Assembly (NCBI GenBank): GCA_963920635.1
Contig: OY987307.1
Coordinates: 17,065,735 to 17,129,734 of the forward strand
Origin: Pseudeuparius sepicola
Lineage: Eukaryota; Arthropoda; Insecta; Coleoptera; Anthribidae
Length of the DNA: 64,000 bases
Reading direction: 5' to 3'
The notes below the pieces were generated by a model, which was not told the DNA's origin, did no database searches, and saw only the letters and a program-made list of their open reading frames with translations. The position numbers and the translations under genes were made by a program. Below are positions 23,094 to 33,827 of the stretch, in pieces. The first letter of the stretch is position 1. The number at the start of each line of letters is the position of its first letter.

Positions 23094-23442
23094 CAGGATG
23101 TCCCATTTTCGATACTATTGCAATACTTTATATTTATATTTGGAAATTCTTACCTCCTAGAAAAACCCGTGTACGCCACTGAATTATACACGAAAAAATC
23201 TATAACGGTCGATTTTTACCATTTCAACAAGTTAGCGTATAACGGATATATAGGGGGGGGTGCCTGAAAATGGCAAATTTTGAAAATCACCTTGTGTTTA
23301 AAAAACTAAGGAGGCCGCATGAAAATTCTGTATATGAGCCTTTCTTTTTATGAAAAAGTAGGTCAGTGTCCCGAAAACCGCAACTCCCTATTTCTAAAAA
23401 TAACCGAGATACCTCGCAAAGTATCGCAAATGGGACACCCTG
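23094..23442. mobile_element. TA MITE, 349 bp, family F
   Basis: Ends CAGGATGTCCCATTTTCGAT / GCAAATGGGACACCCTG, flanked by TA at 23092-23093 and 23443-23444. The interior matches the inverted end units at 32017-32361 and 33548-33825 (for example CCGCAACTCCCTATTTCTAA). Non-coding. Confidence 0.75.
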
Positions 23443-23454
23443 TAGGTGCATAGA

Positions 23455-23572
23455 GAATAATCCAACTTAAACTTTGTATTGACCAACAGTTAAAAATAAT
23501 GCACATTGCTCATTGCAGGTCGAAAAACGAGACTTTATAGGTCAAAATGTTGTATCGCCATGTACGTTCTGT
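23455..23572. repeat. Repeat shared with the 31-kb inverted duplication
   Basis: AAAATAATGCACATTGCTCA, then GGTCAAAATGTTGTATCGCC, is a diverged copy of 31390-31503 and of the inverse at 31138-31270. Confidence 0.5.
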
Positions 23573-23573
23573 A

Positions 23574-24198
23574 CAGGGTGATCCAAACTCGACACCTCAG
23601 GTCTATTGCGGGAACACAAAAACTGAAAATAAAATTTCGAACAGTTAAATGGAATGGAATTAAAAACATGGAATATTTTCTATTCACTAGGATCGGTTTT
23701 CCGAAATCTAGCTAGCCATGAAAACAATTGCGATAGTCAGAAATTATTTAAGAGTAGATATGTTAGGGTGCCTACTGCACCATTAAATTTGTTCGACTGG
23801 AGTATTTTTTAAATCTTTGATTGGTGCTTGTTACTGACTTGTTTGCTTTTATAGTTTGTTACAAAAAATGTTGTTTAATATTCCAGTTGAAAAAAATTAA
23901 GGGTGCACAAGGCAACCTATCATTCTCTTAAAAAATAATTTCTGACTATCAATTGTAAATTTTGAACAATAAAAGATACAGAAAATCTTCTCCTATAAAA
24001 GTTGTGGAGAATGATAACGACTTTCAATATTTAAATGAGGGAAAATATTGATGACGTCACAGCGGCCATTTCCCCAAACAACAAAAAAGCAAATTTTAGG
24101 GCATAATTGGGCCTTATAGTAGAACCCCTGTTCGAAGTTTTATTTCCAATTTTCGTGTTCCCGCAATAGGCTTGGGGCGTCGAGTTTGGATCATCCTG
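23574..24198. mobile_element. TA MITE, 625 bp (CAGGGTGATCC)
   Basis: Ends CAGGGTGATCCAAACTCGAC and the inverse of CAGGATGATCCAAACTCGAC, flanked by TA (23572-23573, 24199-24200). Pairing continues through ATTGCGGGAACACAAAAACT. Non-coding. Confidence 0.85.
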
Positions 24199-25639
24199 TA
24201 GGTACATTTACTTTTAAGTTATTATACATTTTTTGTACTACCCCTGCATTTTTATTGTTGCGAAATTTCAATGGCCCTCTATGTAACCGATTAGAGATTC
24301 TGACTCGTCGGTTATTACGCAGCACCACATCAATCTGCTCGCATCGGAAAAACCGAAATTTATGCGCCCTGCGTGAATCTTGGTGGCGGTGGGCCCCTAG
24401 CAGCTCTGGGCCCGTGTTCACCGCACACTCTGAACACCCTGTAGTTACACCACTGGATCCTGCGTCAGCAAAACTTTTCGTTCCAAGCTTTCATCCTCGA
24501 TTGCAGGGCGCGACGATCACACTGTGCCAGACCAATCAGCGGTTCCTCTTTTTTCCCGCTCCAACGATTTGATCGAAACCTCTCGGTAATCATCAAAAAC
24601 TATGTCAATTCAACAGCAAATCCGACCTATATTCAAAATCTACTTAAGAAAAATCGTTCACAATTCGTCAAACGTTTTTTGTTCTCCTCTGATGGACTGA
24701 AGCACAACCATTGCATCAATTATGCAGGCCGAATCTTTTTCTGGCAGACTGGCAGGGGTGATGTATTTTTCCAAGTAATGGGCAAACACTGATTTGCAGG
24801 TTTTCTTCAAAGACCCATCAACATTTGCCAGAGTCCATGGAAACGGTGCCAGAAGATATTTGAACACCTCCTTCATGTTAAGTTCTTGATTCTCAAATTC
24901 GATGCACGGAGAGCTGTGGGTGCAAAGGGTGTACCAAAGCAACAGCAGATGAGCAAGAGTACAATAATTATTACAATAACTGCAATAGTGATACTAGTGA
25001 AGAAGAATAAATTTAAATTTAACAATAATATTAATAAGGCATTTTGAATTCCCTTACTTGTTCACACCCTTGCTGTCAAATATGCCGGCCGTCTCGCCTA
25101 CACGCTGGGAGGCAACGAGCGCTTGGTCAATACGCTCAATCCCGCTCCGTCGACTTTGAATCTCGACATCTCCAGTTCTATTGATCCGATCTTCAATTTC
25201 TTTTTTGTGTTTTAAAGGTGAAATGTTTCTCTACAACTTTTATTTAGAAAACTTGCCCCATATCCCAACGGTTAGTCCAATAAACAGCAAAACGTACTTT
25301 TCTGTTTTTTCGAGTTTTAACCGATAATTACTGGTTTCTTGGCAATAAACGTACGAATGAAAATGTAGTGAGTTAATTATATCACAAGGCGAGGTGTATT
25401 TTCGTGCAAAAATATATATTCTTTAAATTGGCATGGTAGAGCGTTAATTGGCCTACATTAGGAAAAAAGAAATTCAAGATTGGTCCACCCAATCTCGAAA
25501 TAATTGAAACTTCACAGTCGAGCCGCCATATTTGAAAGCTACCTCCTCATGATGTGCCCCCCGACATTTTTGCTCCACATGGAGCCCAGAAACACGTGGT
25601 ATAAGTTTCATTCAGACCCCCCAAATTATAATGACTTGG

Positions 25640-26625
25640 CCAATTTTGGAGGTCTGGCACAAGGACTAAAACTAAGGAATTAATAACAGATCGTTTTTGG
25701 GATGGGTGGTGATGGGAGAAACCATTAAGGTATACATACCTGTATGCGTTTGTTTTCTGTAGACGGAGTGTCCTAGAGAATCATCGATCCTCCGTGAGAC
25801 CAACACATTCAGGAGAGGAAGAAAACCATCCCTTTTAACCTCCATGGTAAACTTAATGTTTTTGTGCAGGGAGTTAAGGTGCTAAAAACGGAAAGGGTAT
25901 CCTCCCCGTGAGGCCAAATTAGAAAAGTGTCGTCTACAAATCTAAACCGTCATTTTAGTTTTAGATCTGCGGATTCAAGAGCTTGTTGTTCAAAAGATGC
26001 CATAAATATGTTGGCTATCGCGGGAGACAAGGGAGAATCCATAGCAGCACCAGAAGTTTGTTCTGAAAGTCGATTATTATAAATGAAATATGTGGACTCG
26101 CAAGGCCAAATTCAATAAGTTCTAGGATATCCACGGAAATACTATAAGAAAAGCAAACATATTGTTTAGTATTGTTAAAGTATCCGGAATAGGAACGTTC
26201 GTAAACAAAGATTCTACATCAAAACTGACCAGTACCTATATCTGTTGATTCTAGTTTTTAAAATCTTTTAATTTTCCCACAAAATTAAACGAATTCTTTA
26301 TGAAGCTGTTGGTATTTCCTACAAAAGGTTTTAGTTGAGTCGCAAGTTATAATTTTTCCACAAAATGAAACGAATTCTTTATGAAGCTGTTGGAAGTTGA
26401 GTCGCAAGTTATAATTTTTCCACAAAATAAAACGAATTTCTTATGAAGCTGTTGGTATTTTCTACAAAAGGTTTTAGTTGAGTCGCAAGTTATCTGGAGA
26501 CTTTGTATGTAGGAGAGCTAATAGTGATAACTATAGGTCGTAAAGGAAGGTCATTGTTGTGGATTTTAGGAAGACCGTAGAAACGAGGGATTTGGGATTC
26601 GCGGGAGATAAGGGATTGACTGTTG
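25640..26625 (-). pseudogene. Penelope-like reverse transcriptase, dead
   Basis: Recognisable blocks in order on the minus strand: SREIPRFYGLPKIH-type (IPRFYGLPKIHNNDLPLRPI), SPTYKVSR, LATQLKPFVGNTNSFIKNSF, LVSFDVESLFTNVPIPDTL, GAAMDSPLSPAIANIFMASF, the catalytic RFVDDTFLIWP, and HHHPSQKRSVINSLV. These are the core motifs of Penelope-like reverse transcriptases, which copy RNA at chromosomal nicks. Stops and frameshifts lie between most blocks (for example a stop before RFRFVDD). No GIY-YIG endonuclease was found downstream. A segment inside is triplicated (26285-26500). Confidence 0.85.
26285..26500 (-). repeat. Tandem triplication inside the Penelope-like gene
   Basis: The segment encoding LATQLKPFVG...SFIKNSFNFVGK occurs three times head to tail (units of about 60-85 bp containing CACAAAAT-AAACGAATTCTT and TTGAGTCGCAAGTTATAATT); the middle unit is shortened. 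The open gene would not contain this, so it arose after inactivation or by slippage. Confidence 0.75.
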
Positions 26626-26639
26626 ACTGTTTTTATAAT

Positions 26640-27700
26640 AAATTACGTTAGTTTTTCTTGAGTGCCTTTATTTTCTTTATGCATCCACAAATAACAACAA
26701 TAACAATATCATTTTGATATAGTGAAGAGGTTATATATAACCATCAATTTCAAGAAACTAAAGGTGCCAATTGTTGAGGCATCCAGCTGGCATGATAATA
26801 ACGGTTAGTAAGATCACCGTCGAGACTGGAAAATATCCCAGCAATATGCCAATATGCCTAATATATCTGGCGAAGTTATTTTTTATATTGTATGTTTTGT
26901 TCTCTCTTTTTTCGATGCGCCATTGTCCAGCAAAGCAACGACATACAACACACAAATGTTTCAATTAAAAACAATAATCGAATGTTCCATGTTAAAAAAC
27001 AATCACTGTCACCTAAACCCGTTTTGTTTACCTATAGCGAAATTTCTAGTCGCATTTAATCACGTATTGTTTTTCAACATTTCAAAGCCGTTGTTGTGCA
27101 TGACGTTTTTTACGACTAAACAGGGGGTGCCCTGTCGATTATCAGTCTTGAATTCGAGTCTTGAATTCATCGTGTACAAAATCAAACGGATTCATCTAAA
27201 TGGGTTACAAGGTTGAAAATTCACAGGTATTTTTAGCATAAAAATGATATATTATAACATTACACCATAATTTTGAGTTACCCAAGCTTTCGCTTTTACT
27301 TTGAGAGCTTGGTCAGGGCATAGTAGATTCTTCTATGTACCTACTAATATAAGTGGTGGGAAAATTATCATCCCGACCAACCAACAATGATTTCCTCGTG
27401 TCCGAGAATAAGGGAAGATAAATTCATTGAAAAAGATAAGCTTCGAAGGAGCCTCATGTATTATTAGAGAGATAACTTTAGGGAGACCCAGTTTTGACAG
27501 GTATTACGAGTATAATAATAATATTTCTCACTATCACATTATTCCGAACTAAGTGTATAGGTACCCCCAAGCAACCAAACGCTTCTGCTGGGAAGGGGTT
27601 GCAAACAATATTATTTAGTCTTCATTAAGTTGGGAATCAGGAACCTTTGGCACTTAAAAAATACTTCTTTGGCTTAACTCCTCACACCAAAACTTTGTTT
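26640..27700. other. No recognisable gene; possible 5' part of the Penelope-like element
   Basis: A 120-codon frame at 26854-27216 (+) shows no domain. A hairpin-like CCAAGCTTTCGC...GAGAGCTTGG lies at 27281-27312. On the minus strand this stretch would be the leader and N-terminus of the Penelope-like element, but no motif survives. Confidence 0.35.
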
Positions 27701-27704
27701 TTTG

Positions 27705-27740
27705 TACTGGACGCGCGTTTCGCTAACTATGTTAGCCAGG
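27705..27740 (-). ncRNA. Hammerhead-ribozyme-like relic
   Basis: On the minus strand: CCTG, then the stem GCTAAC-ATA-GTTAGC, then GAAA, CGCGCG and TCCAG. Penelope-like elements carry hammerhead ribozymes with a very short stem III of the ACGCGCGT type after the GAAA box, which is what is seen. The CTGATGA box is not intact, so cleavage is not expected. It lies about 1.1 kb upstream of the reverse transcriptase on the same strand, where such elements carry the motif. Confidence 0.4.
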
Positions 27741-27744
27741 AGAT

Positions 27745-28125
27745 GATTAAGTCTAGACTTAATAAGATGAAGAATGAGATGAGATGAAGATGAAAAATGA
27801 CCCACTCAAACGTAGTTATGTGACTTTCGTTATCTGTCAAAAATTACATTTAAAAAATATATCGCCAAAAATGGGTTTAGTTGTTAAAATATCAAAAAGT
27901 TTTACTTGAAAAAGTTGTTTGTTTTTCAATTTTACGTTAGTGTACCAAATTGGAACTCTCTACTGAAATATTTAGTTTTTAACTCGAAACTTTGTAAAAA
28001 CTATTTTATAACACTAGCTTTATCATTCTATTAATTTTTTTATTACTAATTACCGATAAGAATAGGTATTTTTCAAAAGAAAATGATATTTACGCTTTAA
28101 AATTCTGTTGTTTGTTGCAAAGTTA
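27745..28125. other. No feature seen
   Basis: Apart from a GATGAGAT-rich run at 27765-27800, plain AT-rich sequence. Confidence 0.4.
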
Positions 28126-28267
28126 AATTTCACATTAATCGATATTGATGAGTAGGCCATGGAGAGAATAGAAGAAATTGTTTTTATTTGACAGTTGTTT
28201 TTATTTGACAGTTATCAAACTGTCAAATAAAAACAATTGCTTCTGCTTCTATCGATTAATGTGAAAT
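28126..28267. repeat. Inverted repeat of about 142 bp
   Basis: AATTTCACATTAATCGATA at the left pairs with TATCGATTAATGTGAAATT at the right, and ATTGTTTTTATTTGACAG pairs with its inverse near the centre. The left arm has a 17-bp direct duplication of TGTTTTTATTTGACAGT. MITE-like, no target duplication identified. Confidence 0.65.
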
Positions 28268-28384
28268 TAGACTTAAAGGTAATAATTATTTGTTCCATAA
28301 AAGTCAAGAATTTTGCTTAGATACGTAAAATAGTTTGATGATATTTTGATTTATTATTATTTTGGCATCAATTTATAACTGGGA

Positions 28385-29045
28385 AAATTCCTTTTTTCCA
28401 TTCATTTTTTTCTAATGCGGCACTGTATTTAATAATAAGAAGTCTAAATATTAATCAGTATTGTCAACAATTTAACTTACAACTTATCTTTCAATCGGAG
28501 GACCAAAGAAAGGACGGCAAAGACTAATAACAGTCACATACGATAATAAAAAATAAATAAAAATCTTCCACCTAGAAGGCTTTGAAACGACGAAACAAAC
28601 CCCTTGTCATTTCTCATAACTCCCACTATATCATTATTAGTTAATAATTTGTATTTTTAGAAATGGAGGGTGCTTTTTCAAATGACGACAAATTTAACAT
28701 GTTAGCATGTTATATCTTGCGTCACAGAAATAGTGTAGAGGCCGAACGAATGTATTGTTGCAATAATTAATAAATGGCAAAAGTTATTGGTTTCATTGGC
28801 TTAAAGCTTTCTTCTCAGAATTATAAAAAGCGAAGAATTTACTCCAAAATACAATGCGACACTGTTTGCGGTACAACAACAGAGGAAAACACTTACCAGG
28901 CAGGGCCGTATTTAAAAATATTAAGTTTTCGAAGTAAAAATAAACTGTATGTTACATTTTTGACAATACTGATTAATATTTAGACTTCTCATTATTAAAT
29001 ACAGGGTCGCAATAGAAAAAAAATGAATGGGAAAAAGGAATTTTC
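28385..29045. repeat. Inverted repeat, arms of about 90 bp
   Basis: 28385-28475 and 28955-29045 are inverted copies (CTAAATATTAATCAGTATTG and its inverse). ATACAGGGTCGCAATAG at the inner edge of the right arm resembles a TA-element end. The DNA between the arms is anonymous. Confidence 0.55.
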
Positions 29046-29741
29046 GGTATAATTGTCTCAAAACATTTAAAAAATATTTCGTGTCATACATAATGGTATT
29101 TGCAATGAAAAGTGCTTTCAAAATCTGCAAAAAAAATCCAGGTCCGTATTTAAAAAATAAAGTTAAATATGGTTTCTCAAAAACGAAATGTTAAAGCCCG
29201 TTAAAAAGTGTCATAAGAATGTGTTGTTCTTTTTTTTCTATCTGTGATAACAACTTCAGAAAAAAATAAAATCGAAAACGCAAAATTTTACTTTTTTCAA
29301 AATAACTCAAAAACGAAAAAGATATTAGAAATCTGTTTATACCATTTTATTGACCTTAAAATTGCGCAACTTTTTCCCTATTAAACCGTTGTTCTATCTC
29401 TCACCGTTTGCAACATCTCCATGCTGTTCATTCTTACCCGGGACACGGTGTAGTCTCCATTGTCTTTTGTGGCTAAGCTAGGCCCACTGACTGTGGGACA
29501 ATTATTAGTAAATCACATATATACACTAGAACACGTAAGATAGCAGATGCCCTTCTCGGTGCAGGGTGATTTTTTGGAAAGTTTCAATGCGCAATATTCG
29601 CCGTGTGCAATATCAAAGCTCAAAACAAACGAAATAAAATGAAAACAGATAGTATCTAACTATACGAGTAGTAAATCCATACCAAATACCGATTTTGATT
29701 ACCTATGGCGCGCTGAATTAAAATCGTGCATTATTTTCCAG
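29046..29741. other. No feature seen
   Basis: Searched for an exon that could precede 29742 on the plus strand; none was convincing. Confidence 0.4.
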
Positions 29742-29985
29742 TATTTCAAAGCCGCCTCCATATAAGCCGGCGCTTTCAATAGCCGGGATGAAAACGAAAC
29801 GCCGGAAAGTTTTATACGGCGCCCTCGTGACCGAGCACAAAGGGATTATGGAATGCACGATGCGGGTGCACGCCCCCGTTGCTGTTGACAACAGTGAAGT
29901 CCATGTCCCGGAAAATGAGATGGATCTAACCTCCATTAGTGGAAGAATAGTTTCGTTGGGCTTCAAAAATGACGAACCGCTTTAA
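29742..29985 (+). CDS. Candidate terminal exon of an unidentified host gene
   Basis: Preceded by an acceptor-like TTATTTTCCAG and open for 80 codons to TAA, with GC-rich, codon-like composition that stands out from the AT-rich flanks. The frame enters in phase 1 (ISKPPPYKPALSIAGMKTKR) and ends GRIVSLGFKNDEPL. It is hydrophilic, with a basic KTKRRK cluster, no membrane segment and no repeat relatives in the window. I do not recognise the family. An overlapping 82-codon minus-strand frame is taken as its shadow. ATTAAA at 30037-30042 could serve as polyadenylation signal. The upstream exon was not found, so this is either the end of a gene outside the window or an orphan exon. Confidence 0.45.
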
Positions 29986-30036
29986 ATTGGAAATCGAAAT
30001 TGAGCAAACAGGCTGAAACCCGTCCTAATATCAATA

Positions 30037-30042
30037 ATTAAA
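30037..30042 (+). promoter_or_regulatory. Possible polyadenylation signal
   Basis: ATTAAA, the commonest variant signal, 52 bp after the stop codon of the candidate exon. AT-rich context makes chance occurrence easy. Confidence 0.25.
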
Positions 30043-30063
30043 GTTGAATGAAAAATAATTATA

Positions 30064-30400
30064 CAGGCTGAAAGAGCAAAGTCACCTGAATCCACATAAC
30101 CTTAAAAGCTTAAGCTCGAAAATATCGTGATTTTAATAGGTGGTAGATCTCTATAAAATAGCCGCACTTTCTTGTATTAACTGTATCTTTTTAAGGCCTT
30201 ATACAAAAGTTACAGGTTGTAGGTTGTTATAGTTTTAGAAAATATTTCGACCTGAATATTTACCAAATTAGTTAGGATATTTAAGTCATACTTGCTACAC
30301 GTTATAACGGCATGGGTTAGCATAAAACCTGTTAATATCGAACATCTTGGACAACCAATGGCGAAGAAGTGGGTAGTTAGTACTACTGTTTTCAGGAAAA
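30064..30400. mobile_element. Family G TA element, copy 1
   Basis: Starts CAGGCTGAAAGAGCAAAGTC after TA. It matches the inverse of 33828-34618 through ACCTTAAAAGCTTAAGCT, AAGTTACAG and GAAGTGGGTA-TTAGT. The right end has decayed. Confidence 0.55.
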
Positions 30401-30828
30401 AAATAAACCAACTTTTATAGTAATAATATGTAGATAACTAGTTTTTTTTCCAGATTTTAATTGCAAACAAAAATGTCCTCTTGGCAATTTTTCGGATTAA
30501 TGGTTTTATGGCAAATTTGATTTTTTTGTATTATCTCAGGGTTTTTCTGAAAAATTATCTCTCTAGGTAAAATTGAAAGTAGAAAAAAATGTGTAAATTA
30601 TTTTAAATAAAGTAACTGTTTCCAATAAACTTACCCATTCAAGGTTTCACTTTTCGAGATACAGAGCGTACCTAACATTAATTTTATCTTCTCTAAAAAA
30701 TGTTTTAGACCCTGTATCTTCAAAAGTAGCCTCAAATAGACAAGTTTATTGGAAAAAGTTACTTTATATAAACTAAGAAACACAATTTTTCTACTCTGTC
30801 TTACCTATCGGGCAAATCTTTTAGTTAC

Positions 30829-31169
30829 AGGTACAAGTACAAGTCCAAGAGCTAGATAACCGTCTTGAGGACAGTCAGCCACGGCCCACTGCCTCTAATT
30901 ACCGTAAGGAAAGAGATGGGATATCGGACTCGACAGGAATGGAAGTGTACCTTAAAAAGGACTTAGTGATACCCCCGAGAAGTCAAGCAGTGTGTATGGC
31001 AGCAATAGGGAAAATTGGTAAAATGAAAACGCCATTTATTGTCGTGGAACCAAACCAAGATATACCCCATAGTATAATAGTCGCCAGAAGTATAAATAAA
31101 GCAGAAAAAGATATACCAATCCGCTTAAGACTCAATGTACAGCACGTGCGTGGTGATTCAACATTTTGA
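30829..31169 (+). pseudogene. Gypsy-type pol fragment (protease-RT linker)
   Basis: Open for about 113 codons: EVYLKKDLVIPPRSQAVCMA, then TPFIVVEPNQDIPHSIIVAR, then KDIPIRLRLN. The pattern L-PPRS...VV...I-VARS...IP-R-LN is the segment between protease and reverse transcriptase in Gypsy-like retrotransposons. Protease, RT and LTRs are all absent. An acceptor-like TTACAG precedes it. An inverted copy lies at 31487-31705. Confidence 0.55.
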
Positions 31170-31705
31170 CCCATAAAATGGCATTTTTCGATCTGTAGCG
31201 AGCAACACGCATAATTTTAAACTTTTAGTCAATACAAATTTTAATCTAAGTAATTACTCACATTTTGAGACAAAAATTATTTAAAAATATTTATCACAAT
31301 GACCGTCATTCGGTTTTTTGCGCAAGGGCTGATAACGGCCATGGTGATAAATATTTTTAAATAATTTTTGTCTCAAAATGTGAGTAATTACTTAGATTAA
31401 AATTTGTATTAACCAAAAGTTTAAAATTATGCGTGTTGCTCGCTACAGATCGAAAAATGCCATTTTATGGGTCAAAATGTTGAATCACCACGCACATGCT
31501 GTACATTGAGTCTTAAGCGGATAGCGGATTGGTATATCTTTTTCTGCTTTATTGATACATCTGGCGACTATTATATTATGGGGTATATCTTGGTTTGGTT
31601 CCACGACAATAAATGGCGTTTTCATTTTACCAATTTTCCTTATTGCTGCCGTACACACTGCTTGACTTCTCGGGGGTATCACTAAGTCCTTTTTAAGGTA
31701 CAGAT
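30938..31705. repeat. Inverted duplication of about 370-bp arms
   Basis: 30938-31300 and 31335-31705 are inverted copies, apart from small indels, around the centre near 31318 (CATTCGGTTTTTTGCGCAAG). The arm edge (CATTTTATGGGTCAAAATGT onward) is repeated once more directly at 31703-31766. Confidence 0.8.
31487..31705 (-). pseudogene. Inverted second copy of the Gypsy-type fragment
   Basis: Reads LVIPPRSQAVCTAAIRKIGK and VARCINKAEKDIPIRYPLKT on the minus strand. It differs from the plus-strand copy by several substitutions and a frame change near the end, so the duplication is not brand new. Confidence 0.55.
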
Positions 31706-32016
31706 CGACCCATTTTATGGGTCAAAATGTTGAATCACCACGCACGTGCTGTACATTGAGTCTTAATGAATATTACGGATCAAAGTTTAATGGTGCAAAG
31801 AAAGCATGTAGTAGCTTACGCAGAAGATAATGAATCAACAAGACAGTTAAGTAAACATACAGGACTCAGAAGCAATATTAAAATCATTACATTTGGATAA
31901 GAAATACAATGAAATATAAGAAAAAATCAAATTTGCCATGAAACCATGACACATACGAAAAATTTCCAAAAGAACATTCTTGCTTAAAATGAAAATCTAC
32001 AAAAAAAAACACTGTA

Positions 32017-33825
32017 CAGGGTGTCCAGATTTGGTTGTAAATGCGGGTTATCTAGGTTATTTTTAGAGGTAGGGAGTTGCGGTTTTCGCGAACCGTTGCT
32101 ACTTTTTTGTGAAACGAAAGATACTGTAAACAGATGTTTCATAGCCACCTTCGTTTTTAAGATACAGGGCGAAATTGAAAATTTGCGCTTTTGGGGGCAT
32201 ACCTCGTATCTTGGGAACGGTTAATGATATTGGCATGGCAAAAACTGTATCTTATAGACATTCTTACGTAGAATTCAGTGCCGTATTCAGTTTTTTACTA
32301 AAATTTATAGTTTTCGATGTATGGACCAAACTTAGGTTTTTTTTTAATTGGAACACCCTGTATATTTTCTACTAGTTATATTCAGCTTGTCGTAAGCTTT
32401 ACAAAAATATATAACACTAAGTAGTTATTATTTCTATTAGGCTTAAAAATTACAATTTTCATGAATTCAGAGAATGTTTATAATATGTATAAGTAGGCCT
32501 TGGAAAACAATAAAAAAATAAATGTCAATATTCGTTAACCGTCATAATACTTTGCTTTGTGATAATTTTGGTGTCTTTGCTGTAACAGTGCTTAGTGTTT
32601 ATTCGTGTTTGTAATTTGTTCAAAATGGCTGCAAATGAACTTTTTGATAATTTAGAAAAATATGACATGTCATCTTGCTCAATGCAACCAGAACACAAAT
32701 GAAGCTTCGGAAATATATTTGCTCAGGTATTTATTTAACAGTTGATTACCTGGTTAATAAAAGAATAATAAAAAATTTTAGGTTTCCTGAGAGGAGACAA
32801 CCGAGTAAAGTGATATTTCGAAGAATAAAGTAAAATTTGGTAAATTATGGTTCTTTTATCAAACCTCGTCCCTGCTCTTATACTAAAAATAATAATGAAA
32901 TTGACGAGATAAATGTTTTGGCAAGCGTTGAGGCAAATCGGGTAAACTCTTGTAGGAAAATTGTAACTGATATTGGTATAAAGAAAACTAGGGTTCATGA
33001 GATACTGAAAAAACACAAATAAGCCGTATAAGTTTAAGTTAGTTCATCATTTATATCCTGGAGATGCCGTAAGAATAACGGACTTCTGCAATTGGTTTCT
33101 GCAAATGACCAATATTGATATGGATTTTGCTTCCAAAGTTATTTGGTCCTGTAAGATGGCCAGCAAGATCTCCCGATTTATCAGTACTCGATTTCTTCTT
33201 GTGGGGGTACTTAAACAACAAAATATATAATGTTCAGTATGGGACAATAGAGGATTTATGATTTACCTGCTGCCATAGTTCAGGGTTTTAAAAGCACAAC
33301 CCCTAATACGGGTTAGAAAAATTTGGCAAATGTGTTTGAGGCATATCGAATTCGATTTTTGTAAACTGCATTCAAAATTTTCTTAATTGTTCTTGTTCTT
33401 ATTTATTGTTTTCCAAGGCCTACATATAAACATTCTCTGAATTCCTGAAAATTGTAATTTTTAAGCCTAATATAGATAATAACTACATAGTATTATATAT
33501 TTCTCTAAAGCTTACGACAAGCTGAATACAACTAGTAGAAAATATACAGGGTGTTCCAATTAAAAAAAAACAAGTTTGGTCCATATATCGAAAACTATCA
33601 ATTTTAGTAAAAAACTGAATACGGCACTGAATTCTACGTGAAAATATCTATAAGATACAGTTTTTGCCATTTCAATATCATTAACCGTTCCCAAGATACG
33701 AGGTATGCCCCAAAAGCGCAAATTTTCGTTTCAAAAAAAGTAGCAACGGTTCGCGAAAACCGCAACTCCCTATCTCTAAAAATAACCGAGATACCCCGCG
33801 TTCACATCCAAATCTGGACACCCTG
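32017..33825 (+). mobile_element. Mariner-type element with long inverted arms, 1.8 kb
   Basis: Ends CAGGGTGTCCAGATTTGG and the inverse, TA at 32015-32016 and 33826-33827. Arms of about 510 bp. The outer 280-345 bp of each arm (32017-32361, 33548-33825) is itself bounded by CAGGGTG-type ends and matches the solitary MITE at 23094-23442. Inside lies a dead transposase. Either the solo MITEs are deletion products of such an element, or two MITEs flank an older copy. Confidence 0.8.
32625..33261 (+). pseudogene. Dead mariner-type transposase with central deletion
   Basis: Begins MAANELFDNLEKYDM. RFPERRQPSKVIFRRI resembles the helix-turn-helix region of DUF4817-type transposases. KIVTDIGIKKTRVHEILKKH is the second helix-turn-helix, and KVIWS stops just before where the first catalytic Asp is expected. 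The next codons are WPARSPDLSVLDFFLWGYLN, the third catalytic block, so the DNA encoding the first and second Asp is gone. Stops after HK, IK and KKHK confirm inactivity. It is distinct from the genes at 2126 and 15915. Confidence 0.8.
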
Positions 33826-33827
33826 TA

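Larger units (their letters stand above)
22989..24455. mobile_element. hAT element 3, non-coding
   Basis: Ends CAGTGGCGTAACTAC and the inverse of CAGTGGTGTAACTAC, with the perfect 8-bp duplication GATCCTGC (22981-22988, 24456-24463). GGGCCCGTGTTCA is shared by both subterminal regions. Two TA MITEs make up most of the interior. Confidence 0.85.
22905..24942 (-). pseudogene. Fragment of a widespread unnamed gene family, split by a hAT element
   Basis: 24658-24942 encodes LNMKEVFKYLLAPFPWTLAN, then a CIIDAMVVLQ stretch ending KTFDEL-stop. Further along the same strand about 24560-24620 gives RIxxxIDIVFDDYREVSIKS with a stop inside. From memory, this arrangement (KEVxxYxLGPxPWxLA, IIDGMxxxQ, RIDVVFDxYREXSIK) occurs in many uncharacterised metazoan proteins associated with mobile DNA. 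A frame IEDESLERKVLLTQDPSGR continues across the hAT insertion at 22989-24455 once one target copy is removed, and stops near 22917. Function unknown; dead by stop codons. Confidence 0.55.

Noticed and set aside
24186..24572. 128-codon plus-strand frame
   Set aside because: Crosses the hAT end and runs antisense to the dead gene.
26854..27216. 120-codon plus-strand frame
   Set aside because: No domain, unlike host coding composition, and opposite in strand to the Penelope-like element around it.
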